DNA of 64,000 bases, taken from contig JBGSJZ010000003.1 in the NCBI GenBank assembly GCA_041741455.1, positions 29,948 to 93,947 on the forward strand, in the 5' to 3' direction. The notes under the pieces were generated by a model. That model was given only the letters and a program-made list of their open reading frames with translations, had not been told where the DNA came from and did no database searches. The DNA is from CALESS01 sp041741455 (GTDB lineage Bacteria; Chloroflexota; Anaerolineae; Anaerolineales; Anaerolineaceae). A program made the translations under genes and the position numbers. Below are positions 26,381 to 35,048 of this stretch, piece by piece; position 1 is the first letter of the stretch, and every line of letters begins with the position of its first letter.

Positions 26381-27766
26381 ATGTCTCGAAAAAATTTGGT
26401 CGTCATGCTGATCGTCTTTTTCGTGACCGTAATGGTAACGGTCAGTGTCGTAACCGCACAAACGCCTGCAGCTTCCGGCGTGACACTTCCGTATTCTGGC
26501 CAATTGGCGGATTCATCTGGTCAGGCGGTTTCGGATGGTTTATACGATTTTATTTTCACCTTGTACCCGTCAGAGAAAAATGGTCCCGTGCTATGGACCG
26601 AAATCCAGACCGGGGTGAATGTGAAGTCGGGGAGTATGAATGTGGTACTGGGACAGAATATGCCCATGACCAAAGAATTGGCTGATCGACAGGGATTGTG
26701 GCTGTCGGTTAGCGTACGTGGGCCGCAGGATGGTGAATTCATTTTGTTAAATCCGCGCATCGACATGAATTCGACAAAAGAGGTTAGCACACTGACTTGT
26801 CCACATAATCACTTCACTGATTACTGGCCTGGTGAAAGCTCGGATTGGGGGTTGCTCATTGAAAATATGAGCACTGGGGATGGCTTGCGCGCTTACAGCA
26901 AGTCAACGACTTGGAATTATGCTGCTGTTTTTGGAGCAAACATAGCTGCGACAGGTTATGGTACAGGTGTCTATGGCTTCAGCGATCAGGGGGTAGGCGT
27001 GTATGCAAACAGTAACAGCGGGGATGGATTGGAAGCTACCACCGCTTCGAATATCAAGAGTGCCGTCTACGGTCACTCTGTCGATGGAAATGGAATCTGG
27101 GGGATCAGCACGAATCGGCAAGGTGTGCATGGTGGCAGTACAAATAACTTTGGTGTGGAAGCGACGGGCGGCGGTGATGCCTCATATTCCGATTTGCTTG
27201 GAGACCTGTTAATCGGGGGAACACGCGGTGAGATATTTTCCTTCGGGAATATCATAGAGTTATTCAGCAACGGTTATATAGCTCTTGACCTGGATAATGA
27301 CAATAACAGCGCCAACCAATTTGAGATTTGGAACGGTACAGAAACATTAGTTTACAAGGTGGATGAGTCCGGGAACACTACCGCCATAGGTACCAAGTCA
27401 GCCAGTGTCAACACACCCAACTTCGGCCAACGCTTGATGTACTCTGTTGAAAGCCCGGAAGTGTGGTTTGAGGATATTGGCACAGCTCATTTGGAAAATG
27501 GCGTTGCCATGGTCAAGTTCGAGACGATTTTTGCTGAGACCGTGAATGCGAGTTTGGACTACCATGTATTTGTCACGCCTCTTTGTGAATACGCTGTCAT
27601 CTTGTTTGTAACGGAGAAAACGGAAGAAGGCTTCACAGTCAAAGGAGAGACACTGGATAAACAACCAAGTAACTGCGGATTTGACTACCGGGTGATAGCG
27701 AAACGCCTGGGCTACGAGGGTGATCGTCTCATGCCTGTTGATACCACTGTTAATAGCAGACCTTAG
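26381..27766 (+). CDS. Secreted repeat protein of unknown function
   Basis: 461 residues, secreted: signal peptide 1-26 (cleavage near VVTAQ). Residues 30-125 (LPYSGQLADSSGQAVSDGLYDFIFTLY...) resemble a domain common at the start of large secreted proteins in environmental bacteria. The middle (about 150-290) is a run of short Gly/Asn-rich repeats (GYGTGVYGFSDQGVGVYANS), probably a beta-helix or fibre-like stack. The C-terminal part (about 345-450: MYSVESPEVWFEDIG...VNASLDYHVFVTPL) is a conserved cap. AAGGAG precedes the start. Probable surface or extracellular protein; function not known. Confidence 0.75.
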   Translation: MSRKNLVVMLIVFFVTVMVTVSVVTAQTPAASGVTLPYSGQLADSSGQAVSDGLYDFIFTLYPSEKNGPVLWTEIQTGVNVKSGSMNVVLGQNMPMTKELADRQGLWLSVSVRGPQDGEFILLNPRIDMNSTKEVSTLTCPHNHFTDYWPGESSDWGLLIENMSTGDGLRAYSKSTTWNYAAVFGANIAATGYGTGVYGFSDQGVGVYANSNSGDGLEATTASNIKSAVYGHSVDGNGIWGISTNRQGVHGGSTNNFGVEATGGGDASYSDLLGDLLIGGTRGEIFSFGNIIELFSNGYIALDLDNDNNSANQFEIWNGTETLVYKVDESGNTTAIGTKSASVNTPNFGQRLMYSVESPEVWFEDIGTAHLENGVAMVKFETIFAETVNASLDYHVFVTPLCEYAVILFVTEKTEEGFTVKGETLDKQPSNCGFDYRVIAKRLGYEGDRLMPVDTTVNSRP

Positions 27767-28011
27767 GTGGTGAAGTGAATGTAAGGGAGAAATCTTGCAA
27801 TCGGTCAAATGGATTTGGCTATGCTTGATGGTTGAAGCATAGCTTTAGGCCTCCTGCTTGGATCAATCCGTGGCTAATGTGAGTTGAAGAAGAGATTCAT
27901 TTCCAAAAACTACCTTGACCAAGGAACAAGCATGTTTCTAGAGAATTGCAAGAATTCGGTTCTATTCGAGGTCTGACAGGAGTATGCGGCGAATTGCAAT
28001 TAGGAGAAAAA

Positions 28012-28263
28012 ATGAAATCACGAAAGGTGCTATTAGCTCTGATCGTAGCAGTTTTATTGATGACAATTTCCGGGTCATCTTTTTCTGAAGTGAGTTCTTC
28101 TTGGACGACTTCGAGAGAGATGGTTGGCGGTCCATATAGGATGACAATCCAATCTTTGGGAGTGACAAAATCCAGCGGTTACCAATTGCTGGATGCAACC
28201 AAGGTAATTAATCCAGAATCAGGATGTTGCTGCAGCCTCTGCTTGCCGATCATCACGAAATGA
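28012..28263 (+). CDS. Small secreted protein with Cys-rich tail
   Basis: 83 residues; start chosen at 28012 because AGGAG lies at 28002-28006 and a signal peptide begins there (LLALIVAVLLMTISGSSFS). The mature part is about 58 residues and ends GCCCSLCLPIITK. The CCCxxC cluster followed by a short LPxIxK end resembles C-termini of other secreted Chloroflexota proteins, where it may be a processing or anchoring signal; that comparison is from memory. No function is assigned. It may be the remnant of a longer gene, since decayed DNA follows. Confidence 0.55.
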   Translation: MKSRKVLLALIVAVLLMTISGSSFSEVSSSWTTSREMVGGPYRMTIQSLGVTKSSGYQLLDATKVINPESGCCCSLCLPIITK

Positions 28264-28282
28264 GGATGTGCATAGCATCAGA

Positions 28283-28445
28283 TTTTTTGTTATCGATGGT
28301 CATAACCTGATCTCTACAGTGCCCGGGCTCTGCCTGGAGTAGTTGGATGACAGACAACAACTGGTTGAATGGTTTTTTATCTGCTTCAGCATTCACCCAG
28401 TTTGTTGCAGTTGTTTTTACCCCTACACCATCCGGGTGCACCTTA
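28283..28445 (+). pseudogene. Decayed copy of the YacP/NYN-domain gene
   Basis: Read in one frame this stretch gives FFVIDGHNLISTVPGLCLE, a stop, then LDD, closely matching the start of the intact gene at 29885 (IVDGHNLIPKLPGLSLEQLDD). The CAG codon for Gln has become TAG. Similarity fades after about 28445. The copy lacks a start codon and most of the domain. It suggests a partial duplication of the gene 1.6 kb downstream. Confidence 0.8.
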
Positions 28446-28570
28446 CAATACCATTCCTGATTTCCTACAATGATCTCAATTGCTCAGAATCATTGTAATC
28501 AAATCCATCTGCAATGATCTGCGTTCATCTGTGGATCAGACAGAACCAGTAGATCCTAGAGGTAATTCAT

Positions 28571-29782
28571 ATGGATACAGCCTGTCAACTACGCTTCACC
28601 CGTAATCTGGCCGCTCCCCCCGCTGAGGTCTTCCGCGCCTTCACCCATGCCACCGCCCTGCGTGACTGGCTTAGCCAATCTGCTCACTCTCAACCGCGTG
28701 AGAACGGCTATTTCTTGTTGCAGTGGTCGGATCTTTCCATCGTCCAGGGTACTTATCGGAAGTTTGAACCGCCACACCTGCTGGAATTCTCCTGGCAACC
28801 CCTGGGCGATGCCAAACCTGATACAGTAGATGTACACATTGAGACAGTAGAAAGCGGCCTCCAACTCACCCTGGTTCACCATCTGGCCGAGGATTGCGAA
28901 TCTGCTCGCCAGGTCTATACCGCTGCCTGGGAATCCGCAATTGAGAACCTCGAGTCCTTCTTCCTGACTGGTATCGACTTGCGCCTGGCCCGTCGCCCAC
29001 GCATGGGCATTTATCTCGATAACCTGGATAAAGCGACCGCTGCCCGGCTGGGAGTGCCGGTGAAACAAGGTGTTTTGATCCAGGGAACGGCTCCCGGTTC
29101 TGGGGCGGAACGCTCTGGACTGGTCAAAGAGGATGTGCTGGTCAGCATGGCTTGCCAGCCGACGCCTGTCCCTGCCAGCCTGGCCCCTATCCTGCAGAAA
29201 CATAAAGCCGGGGAACAAGTCAAGATCGAGTTCTACCGCGGGGCTGACTTGATCACCGCAGAGCTGGAACTTTCCAGCTTCCCCATCCCGCAGTTTCCAG
29301 ACACGGCCACCGGGCTGGCTGAGGCTGCCAGTAAGGGCTTTGACGGAGTGCTCAAAGGCATCCGCGAGATCACAACGAATTTGACCGACGCTCAGGCCAG
29401 CCGGAGACCGGCTGAGAACGAGTGGAGCGTCAAGGAATTGGTCGCCCACTTCATCCTTTGTGAACGCGATTACCAGTCCTGGGCAGCCGATATGCTGCTG
29501 GACCACCCGGTCAATGATGATATCGAGATGCGCCCGAATGTCAACGAACGCATTACCGCCCTGGTCGCTCGCTTCGGTGGCTTGGATGCCTTGATCGTTG
29601 AGCTGGAAGCAGCCTATGCCGAAACGGTCGCCCTGTTGTCTGGCCTGCCAGCGCCTTTCGTTCAGTGGCGCAAGCATCTCTACCGCCGCCTGGCGGATTG
29701 GGCGCTGAATGTTGTCCCTGGCCATTTCAATGAAGAACATCAACAGCAATTTTTGGATACGATTGCCAAAGCCCGGCAGTAA
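28571..29782 (+). CDS. Three-domain fusion: SRPBCC (AHSA1-like), PDZ and DinB
   Basis: 403 residues, cytosolic (no signal peptide). Residues 1-130 form a START/AHSA1-like ligand-binding fold (APPAEVFRAFTHATALRDWL...FSWQPLG). Residues about 142-235 are a PDZ-like domain (MGIYLDNLDK...GTAPGSGAERSGLVKEDVLVSM). Residues about 250-400 form a DinB/YfiT-like four-helix bundle (EWSVKELVAHFILCERDYQSW, C-terminal HFNEEHQQQF), with possible metal-binding histidines. Each part is known alone; the combination is unusual. AGAGGT precedes the ATG. A stem-loop TGGAGGGTGA/TCACCCTCCA at 29795-29820 follows the stop. Function unknown. Confidence 0.8.
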   Translation: MDTACQLRFTRNLAAPPAEVFRAFTHATALRDWLSQSAHSQPRENGYFLLQWSDLSIVQGTYRKFEPPHLLEFSWQPLGDAKPDTVDVHIETVESGLQLTLVHHLAEDCESARQVYTAAWESAIENLESFFLTGIDLRLARRPRMGIYLDNLDKATAARLGVPVKQGVLIQGTAPGSGAERSGLVKEDVLVSMACQPTPVPASLAPILQKHKAGEQVKIEFYRGADLITAELELSSFPIPQFPDTATGLAEAASKGFDGVLKGIREITTNLTDAQASRRPAENEWSVKELVAHFILCERDYQSWAADMLLDHPVNDDIEMRPNVNERITALVARFGGLDALIVELEAAYAETVALLSGLPAPFVQWRKHLYRRLADWALNVVPGHFNEEHQQQFLDTIAKARQ

Positions 29783-29884
29783 TTGGATTTCAAGTGGAGG
29801 GTGATTCCTGTCACCCTCCATTAATGATCCGACCTTAAACTATTAGTGTAGTAAAAATGCCGGATTGTTTTTGGAAGTTTTGCA

Positions 29885-30364
29885 ATGATTTACATCGTCG
29901 ATGGACACAACCTGATCCCCAAGCTGCCCGGGCTGAGCCTGGAGCAACTGGATGACGAACTACGCCTGATTGAACGGCTGCAGGTCTTCTGTCGCATCCA
30001 GCGCAGCTCGGTGCAGGTGTTTTTTGACCAGGCACCTGCCGGTTTTTCTGGAGAGCGTTCATTCGGATCTGTGCGGGCGCATTTTGTTCCGCAGGGAACC
30101 ATCGCAGACGACGCCATCACCCGCCACCTGGGACGCCTCGGCAAGGCTGCCCGCAACCAGACCCTGGTCAGTTCCGACCGGCGGGTGCAGGCGGAGGGCC
30201 GCGCCGCCGGAATGCAGGTCCTCAGCTCGGAGTCCTTTGCGGGGATGATCCTGGCAGCCGAGGCCAAAGCCGCTGAATCTGCCCGCACGGAGGATAAAAG
30301 GCTTTCACAGGGGGAGGTGGATGAATGGCTCGAACTCTTCAAGTCCCGCCGCAAAGACTCCTAA
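29885..30364 (+). CDS. NYN-domain (YacP-like) putative ribonuclease
   Basis: 159 residues. The start IYIVDGHNLI places an acidic residue (Asp6) as in the PIN-like NYN fold; VFFDQAPAG, GTIADDAITRHLG and TLVSSDRRVQ continue the YacP/Rae1 pattern, including the acidic residues of the active site. Relatives include Rae1, which cuts mRNA at the ribosome. No strong ribosome-binding site is visible (GGAAG at some distance). A decayed partial copy lies at 28283. Family assignment is confident; the role is inferred. Confidence 0.85.
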   Translation: MIYIVDGHNLIPKLPGLSLEQLDDELRLIERLQVFCRIQRSSVQVFFDQAPAGFSGERSFGSVRAHFVPQGTIADDAITRHLGRLGKAARNQTLVSSDRRVQAEGRAAGMQVLSSESFAGMILAAEAKAAESARTEDKRLSQGEVDEWLELFKSRRKDS

Positions 30365-30417
30365 AACTCTTAATCATTTTTAATGCAATTATGACAAAAA
30401 AGATGTATATTATCCAT

Positions 30418-30571
30418 TAGACACCGCTTTATTGGTAGTATCGGTGTCCCACCGGGTAGCAGCTTTCAGCCCGATCCCCCCTCGGGTTGATCCATCGCAA
30501 GATGAAGATGCGAACGGTGACATTCCCTCCCTGAAGATCGCCCGGCCTGTCCCCCCCAGGCTGGGCGATCG
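30418..30571 (+). ncRNA. Candidate structured RNA of unknown class, upstream of rnhC
   Basis: About 150 GC-rich non-coding bases fold by inspection. Hairpin 1: GACACCG (30420) with CGGTGTC (30442). A three-way junction is closed by CACCG (30450) and CGGTG (30515), with arms CAGCCCGA/TCGGGTTG (30467/30482) and TCGCA/TGCGA (30495/30509). A 14-bp hairpin GATCGCCCGGCCTG/CAGGCTGGGCGATC (30536-30570) ends it. TATATT/TATTAT at 30406-30413 could be its -10 box. It matches no riboswitch I can name. Confidence 0.35.
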
Positions 30572-30588
30572 AATTTAAGCGGCCGGGG

Positions 30589-30594
30589 TATAAT
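30589..30594 (+). promoter_or_regulatory. -10 box placed for a leaderless rnhC transcript
   Basis: A consensus TATAAT ends 6 bp before the rnhC ATG at 30601, so transcription would begin at or next to the start codon. No ribosome-binding site is present. The same spacing is seen at 38682-38687 and, with TATACT, at 54356-54361. Confidence 0.5.
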
Positions 30595-30600
30595 TTCCTT

Positions 30601-31491
30601 ATGACTTCCCCACTGGAAAATCTTTTGGATCGGCTACGCAGCTTCGCGCTCAAGCAAGGGCTGCAAATACTCATTGAGCACCCGATCGATTATGGGGTGC
30701 AGGTTGTGATCTCAGATGGTAGGTACGAAGTGCCGGTGAACCTTTACACCACCGGGCGCATGCTGGTTGGTGGCAAGGCCAGTCCACTGCGCAGCCAGTT
30801 GCAGGAGTGGGCAACTACGCATCAGGGGGGCAAAGTTGCACCCCCCGGCCGTGTGACAGCTGCCCACATCGGGGTGGACGAGGCCGGTAAAGGCGATATC
30901 TTCGGCCCAATGGTGATTGCCGGGGCGGTGGTGCTGCCGGAGCAATCGACTCTGTTGCAAAGCCTGGATATTCGCGACAGCAAGACGCTTTCCTCGGTGC
31001 GCATCCGTGAACTGGCGGACTGGTTGGTCAATCGTTGTCCGGTCGAAGTGCTGGTGCTGTCCCCGGTGGAGTACAATGCCTGCTACGCCGAGTTAGGCAA
31101 TCTGAATAAATTACTTGGCTGGGGCCACGCCCGGGTGATTCAAACTCTGCACACCCGCACCGGGGTGGCAGCTGCTCTCTCCGACCAGTTCAGTGAACGC
31201 CCGCATATCCAGCAGGCCTTGACGGCTGCCAACTGCCCGGTGGTTCTGGAAGAACGCCCGCATGCTGAGAATGACCTGGCGGTTGCTGCAGCTTCGATCC
31301 TGGCCCGGGCTGCCTTTGAACAGGCCTTTGAGGAATTACGTCGTAAGTCTGGCCTGGAATTGCCCTACGGGGCCAGCGACCCGGCCATCCCCAGGTTCCT
31401 CCAGCAGATCCACCAGCGCTGGGGCGAGGAAGGCCTGCGGCGCAGCGCCAAGCTGAATTTCAAGCCGGTCAAGGCTGTGCTGGGTGGGTGA
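30601..31491 (+). CDS. rnhC: Ribonuclease HIII
   Basis: 296 residues. It cleaves the RNA strand of RNA-DNA hybrids. Residues 1-80 are the N-terminal TBP-like substrate-binding domain (DUF3378) that separates HIII from HII. The catalytic domain begins HIGVDEAGKGDIFGP, with Asp93, Glu94 and the HIII-type Asp99; DSKTL supplies Asp126. ERPHAENDLAVAAASILARAAF is the conserved helix near the C-terminus. The gene has TATAAT right before its ATG and is probably leaderless. It follows a candidate structured RNA. Confidence 0.93.
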   Translation: MTSPLENLLDRLRSFALKQGLQILIEHPIDYGVQVVISDGRYEVPVNLYTTGRMLVGGKASPLRSQLQEWATTHQGGKVAPPGRVTAAHIGVDEAGKGDIFGPMVIAGAVVLPEQSTLLQSLDIRDSKTLSSVRIRELADWLVNRCPVEVLVLSPVEYNACYAELGNLNKLLGWGHARVIQTLHTRTGVAAALSDQFSERPHIQQALTAANCPVVLEERPHAENDLAVAAASILARAAFEQAFEELRRKSGLELPYGASDPAIPRFLQQIHQRWGEEGLRRSAKLNFKPVKAVLGG

Positions 31492-31553
31492 GCAAAAAAC
31501 TGCGGGAAACATCCGCCGTTAGGCATTAGTTTCCTTGAACGAGGAGCCATGAT

Positions 31554-32051
31554 ATGAATGCAAATGCCTTTCGCCATTTCTACGACTATCACTTCGCGGA
31601 AAACCGGAAGATCTGGGAAACCTGTATCACTGGGTTATCTCTGGAGCAGTTCACCCAGGATGTAGGCTACTCTTACGGTTCCGCCCGGGACCAGATTATT
31701 CATCTCATGAGTGTGGATGAAGTGTGGTTCAGTGAACTGCGAGGGGTTGAACCCACAGGACCGTTTCCTACCGCTACCTTTGATGATCGGAGGAATATCC
31801 GTGAGCACTGGGATACTGTTGAAAAAAATATGTGTAATTATCTTGCGGAATTACGGGATGAGATGTTGTTCGATCAGCCAATTAAAGAACCAGAAGAAGA
31901 CCGAGACCTCATTGTATGGCAAGTGCTGCTCCATGTCGTCAATCACGGCACGGATCATCGTGCCCAGTTGTTGCGGCTGCTGAACGATTTGGGTGTAAAA
32001 ACCGAGTCGCAAGATTACATCTTTTACGTCTATGACCATTTTCCAAAATAG
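31554..32051 (+). CDS. DinB-family protein
   Basis: 165 residues, a four-helix bundle of the DinB/YfiT superfamily of putative metal-dependent enzymes. The usual three histidines are visible: one in DQIIHLMSVDEVWF (about residue 49) and two in HVVNHGTDHR near 128-136. This superfamily includes thiol-dependent transferases, but the reaction here cannot be told. GAGGAG (about 31540) precedes the start. A second DinB domain is fused in the gene at 28571, though the two sequences are not close. Confidence 0.85.
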   Translation: MNANAFRHFYDYHFAENRKIWETCITGLSLEQFTQDVGYSYGSARDQIIHLMSVDEVWFSELRGVEPTGPFPTATFDDRRNIREHWDTVEKNMCNYLAELRDEMLFDQPIKEPEEDRDLIVWQVLLHVVNHGTDHRAQLLRLLNDLGVKTESQDYIFYVYDHFPK

Positions 32052-32230
32052 CTGCTCGCACACCCGGAGGTATGGGGCACACACACGAAGTGCGCCTTTG
32101 GCGAACGATTTTTTCGATTATAACGGGTAAGGGCAATCGCGGAAAACGATGTACTCCAGTATGTAGAAATCGCAAAGTTTTCTTCATTCAGGATCACCTT
32201 CCGCGAAATAACCTGAATTGAATCTGGATC

Positions 32231-32269
32231 AAAAAACCGTAGAGCCGTTGCAATTCAATGGCTCTACGG
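32231..32269 (-). terminator. Rho-independent terminator of the amidase gene
   Basis: Perfect 10-bp stem CCGTAGAGCC / GGCTCTACGG with a short inner pairing TTG/CAA. On the minus strand it is followed by TTTTTT, about 33 bp beyond the amidase stop. Confidence 0.9.
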
Positions 32270-32301
32270 ATCATGTCCACATTCTTTCAGGCTGGGAACT
32301 T

Positions 32302-33075
32302 TTACTCCCCCAAATACCCCATCACCGCCTCTGCAATTGCCCGCGCCAGCGCCTCCTGCTGGTTCACCAGCAGCTCCCGGTCCACGTCGGTGTCAATAAA
32401 TGCCATCTCAATCAATGCCGCCGGGGCGTTCATGTCATGGATATAAAGCTGCGAGCCGAAACCGCACCGTGCCAGGTCATTCTCCAGGAAAATCCCCCGG
32501 TTGGTTAGCCCCAGTTGGCTGCTGACCTCTTGGGTCAGGCGCACCGCCAGGTCCTGGCTCTTGCCGTCCGTGGACTTGCCGTAAGTGTAGCAGGCTTCCG
32601 TGCCGGTTCCGCCGCCGGCATTGCTGTGGATCGAGACCACCAGGTCTGCCTTGGCCTCGTTGACCACCTGGGCTGCCCGCTCCAGGCCGTAGCTAAGTTC
32701 ATCTGATTCGCGCGTCATCACTACCCGATAGCCCTCGTTTTCAAGGATTGCCCGCACCTTGACCGCCACCGCCAGGTTGATATCTTTCTCCAGGTAGCCG
32801 CCTGCGCTGGCTCCGCTATCGCCGCCCCAGCCGTGGCCCGGGTCGATCCCGATCAGCCAGCGACTTTTGAGCTTTTTGGCCACCTCGGTGGCTACCCTGG
32901 CGCTGGCAGTTGCTTCCAGTATCTGGGCCTGGGTGGCGGCAAAATCCTTTCCACCCGCCACCGCTGTCTCGGCGGCCTGGGCGGCCAGGGTGGCCAGGTC
33001 ATCCCGCATCTGCGGGGTGCAACTGGTGGAGAATACCAGCAAGATCAGGAAGATTGACAGGGTGACTCGTTTCAT
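32302..33075 (-). CDS. N-acetylmuramoyl-L-alanine amidase, lipoprotein
   Basis: 257 residues from the start at 33075, chosen because GGAGG sits just upstream and the lipoprotein signal begins MKRVTLSIFLILLVFSTSC (lipobox Cys19). A helical stalk (about 20-75) precedes an Amidase_3 domain: GIDPGHGWGGDSGA (zinc His), MTRESDE, SIHSNAGG (second zinc ligand region) and ALIEMAFIDTDVDRELL with a Glu. It should cut the bond between MurNAc and L-Ala in peptidoglycan, outside the membrane. Single gene with its own terminator. Confidence 0.92.
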   Translation of the reverse strand: MKRVTLSIFLILLVFSTSCTPQMRDDLATLAAQAAETAVAGGKDFAATQAQILEATASARVATEVAKKLKSRWLIGIDPGHGWGGDSGASAGGYLEKDINLAVAVKVRAILENEGYRVVMTRESDELSYGLERAAQVVNEAKADLVVSIHSNAGGGTGTEACYTYGKSTDGKSQDLAVRLTQEVSSQLGLTNRGIFLENDLARCGFGSQLYIHDMNAPAALIEMAFIDTDVDRELLVNQQEALARAIAEAVMGYLGE

Positions 33076-33240
33076 TTTTTCCTCCAATATATTCATCTTC
33101 CATCACGTTGCAATATCTGCGCCGGAATTCTAGCCCATCCGGCTTACTTCATGTTAAAATCATTTTGAGATCGATTAACTTGTACTGGTGGTCCCGATCC
33201 GCCTTAATCCTAATCACGACTCACGGAGGTTTCTCCGCCG

Positions 33241-34020
33241 ATGCCTGAAATTCAATCCACCCGCCTGAATTGCACCCAATGTGGCGGCGAACTGCACCCG
33301 GCTGAAGGTGAAAGCTTCATCACCTGCCCATTTTGCACTGCCACGGTCTATGTCGATAAGTCGCTGGTTGTCTTTCATCATGCCCTGCGCCCGACCCTGG
33401 ATCCACAGAAGGCCGCCGCAGCCCTCAACCGCTGGATGTCGGGCAGCCAGACGATCAAGAACCTGGATCAAAAAGCCCAGGTGACCGCTTCCAACTTTGA
33501 GTATTTTCCGCTCTGGTACTTCAAGACGAAAGCCCCTGGCGGAGAGAAAATTGAGTTGCAACCCGCCGCAGCCACTTCGGTCACCGAGTTGACTAAGATG
33601 ACCATCCCGGCAGGGGACCTGGAGCCGTATGATCTCTCATTGGATGTGCAGGCCACCCCTCCCACCGTCCCGCTGGAAGCGGCCCGCCAGTGGCTGGATC
33701 AGGCCCGGCCGGGAGCCCAGGTGTTGGAAAGCGCCCTGGTCCATGTACCGATTTACGTCTTTAAGTATATCTACAAGAGTCAGACCTTCACCGCCGTGGT
33801 GGAAGCTGCCACCGGAACGGTGCTGGCTAATATCTTCCCGGCCAAGTCCGAAGCTCCCTTCGTCCTGGTGGCCGGGGTGACAGCCATGGTCTACCTGGGG
33901 TTGGCCTCCCTGCCACTGATGGGCGGGGGTGCCATCAACACCGGCCTGGCTTTCATCCTGGCGATTGTGGCTGCTCCCTTCCTGCTGGGTTGGGCGGCCT
34001 GGGTGGCAAACAAAGTATGA
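33241..34020 (+). CDS. Zinc-ribbon membrane protein, first of a coupled trio
   Basis: 259 residues. N-terminal zinc ribbon with CTQCGG...CPFC spacing (about residues 12-35), a soluble middle region with PLWYFKTK...GEKIEL and LEPYD, and two hydrophobic helices near the C-terminus (about 208-226 and 231-255). A GGAGG-like site (CGGAGG) is upstream. The stop overlaps the next start (ATGA). Homology to the next protein (same ribbon, same HVPIYVFKYIYKSQTF / YPLWVMRYLYRGRAF segment) suggests they are paralogues. Function unknown. Confidence 0.75.
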   Translation: MPEIQSTRLNCTQCGGELHPAEGESFITCPFCTATVYVDKSLVVFHHALRPTLDPQKAAAALNRWMSGSQTIKNLDQKAQVTASNFEYFPLWYFKTKAPGGEKIELQPAAATSVTELTKMTIPAGDLEPYDLSLDVQATPPTVPLEAARQWLDQARPGAQVLESALVHVPIYVFKYIYKSQTFTAVVEAATGTVLANIFPAKSEAPFVLVAGVTAMVYLGLASLPLMGGGAINTGLAFILAIVAAPFLLGWAAWVANKV

Positions 34021-35048
34021 GCGACAAAGAAGCCCTGCATGGTTTATCCTGTCCGCGTTGCGGTGGCATGATTGATATCCCCGAGGGGCAGGAGATCGTC
34101 ATTTGCCCCTTCTGTGAGTTACGCTCGGTGGTGCGCGGCGAAAACGGCATCCGCCGTTACCAGATCCCGCTTAAGGTGGATCGCGAAACAGCCGGCAAAG
34201 CCTTCCAGCGTTTCTTGACGAGCAGCATGGCCATCTCCAGCTCAGTGCGTAAGGAAGCCCAATTGACCGAAGCCCTGGTGGTGCACCTGCCCTTCTGGGC
34301 GGTTTGGGGTCGGGCTGCCGGCTGGGCCTTTGGCCAGCGCGCCATCCGTACCAAGGATTCCACCCGTTACGAGCCGAAGGAAATTCGTGTCGTGGAGGAA
34401 ATGACCTGGAACGGGGCGGCTTGCGAAGTGGGTGAATTCGGCGTCAGTGAGATCAGCCTGCAGGGGCGGCCGTTGGAGCCGTTCGATGGGGATGCCCTGC
34501 ACCGCTCCGGTATGGTCTTTGAGCCGGTCGGGGCAGCTGGCGAAGCGATGCAGCGCGCCCAGGCCGAGTTCGACGGGCGCATCCGGGCCGCAGCCCACCT
34601 GGACCGCCTGACCCAGTCTTTTGTGCGCATCATCCGACCCCGCCAGGGTCTGGTCTTCTACCCGCTCTGGGTCATGCGTTACCTCTACCGCGGCCGAGCC
34701 TTCCAGGTGGTGGTGGATGGCTACTCCGGCGAGGTGCTCTACGGCAAAGCGCCGGGCAACGTGCTCTACCGGGCGGCCGTGCTGGTGGGTGGCATGGCCT
34801 TGGGCTCATTTGTCACGGTGGATGTGACGTATTTACTGAGCCAGGGCGAAGACAGCGCTGAAGGAGCCATCATTTCATTAATTGCTGGCCTGGCCGTCAT
34901 GTTCTTCTCATTCCGCAAGTTCCGCTATGGCGAGCACTATGAATATCGCCGGCGTTATACCTCGGGTGGTATCCCGGGCTTGTCCATGCTGCCCTCATCC
35001 GTCGGGCAGGTGTCTGAACTGTTCAAGAATCTGGAGCGTTTCAAATGA
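34017..35048 (+). CDS. Zinc-ribbon membrane protein, second of the trio
   Basis: 343 residues. Start at 34017 is set by the ATGA overlap with the preceding stop. The N-terminal ribbon (CPRCGG...CPFC, residues 12-35) is like that of its neighbour; a long soluble part contains VVHLPFWAVWGRAAGWAFG and RPRQGLVFYPLWVMRYLYRGRAFQVVVDGYSGEVLYG; two membrane helices lie at about 258-280 and 288-306. The paired ribbon/PLW...RYLYRG architecture may be a membrane complex with the other two products. Function unknown. Confidence 0.75.
   Translation: MSDKEALHGLSCPRCGGMIDIPEGQEIVICPFCELRSVVRGENGIRRYQIPLKVDRETAGKAFQRFLTSSMAISSSVRKEAQLTEALVVHLPFWAVWGRAAGWAFGQRAIRTKDSTRYEPKEIRVVEEMTWNGAACEVGEFGVSEISLQGRPLEPFDGDALHRSGMVFEPVGAAGEAMQRAQAEFDGRIRAAAHLDRLTQSFVRIIRPRQGLVFYPLWVMRYLYRGRAFQVVVDGYSGEVLYGKAPGNVLYRAAVLVGGMALGSFVTVDVTYLLSQGEDSAEGAIISLIAGLAVMFFSFRKFRYGEHYEYRRRYTSGGIPGLSMLPSSVGQVSELFKNLERFK

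Noticed and set aside
28589..29821. A 410-codon antisense open frame
   Set aside because: It lies wholly opposite the well-supported SRPBCC-PDZ-DinB gene and encodes low-complexity Gln/Gly/Arg sequence typical of a GC-rich shadow frame.
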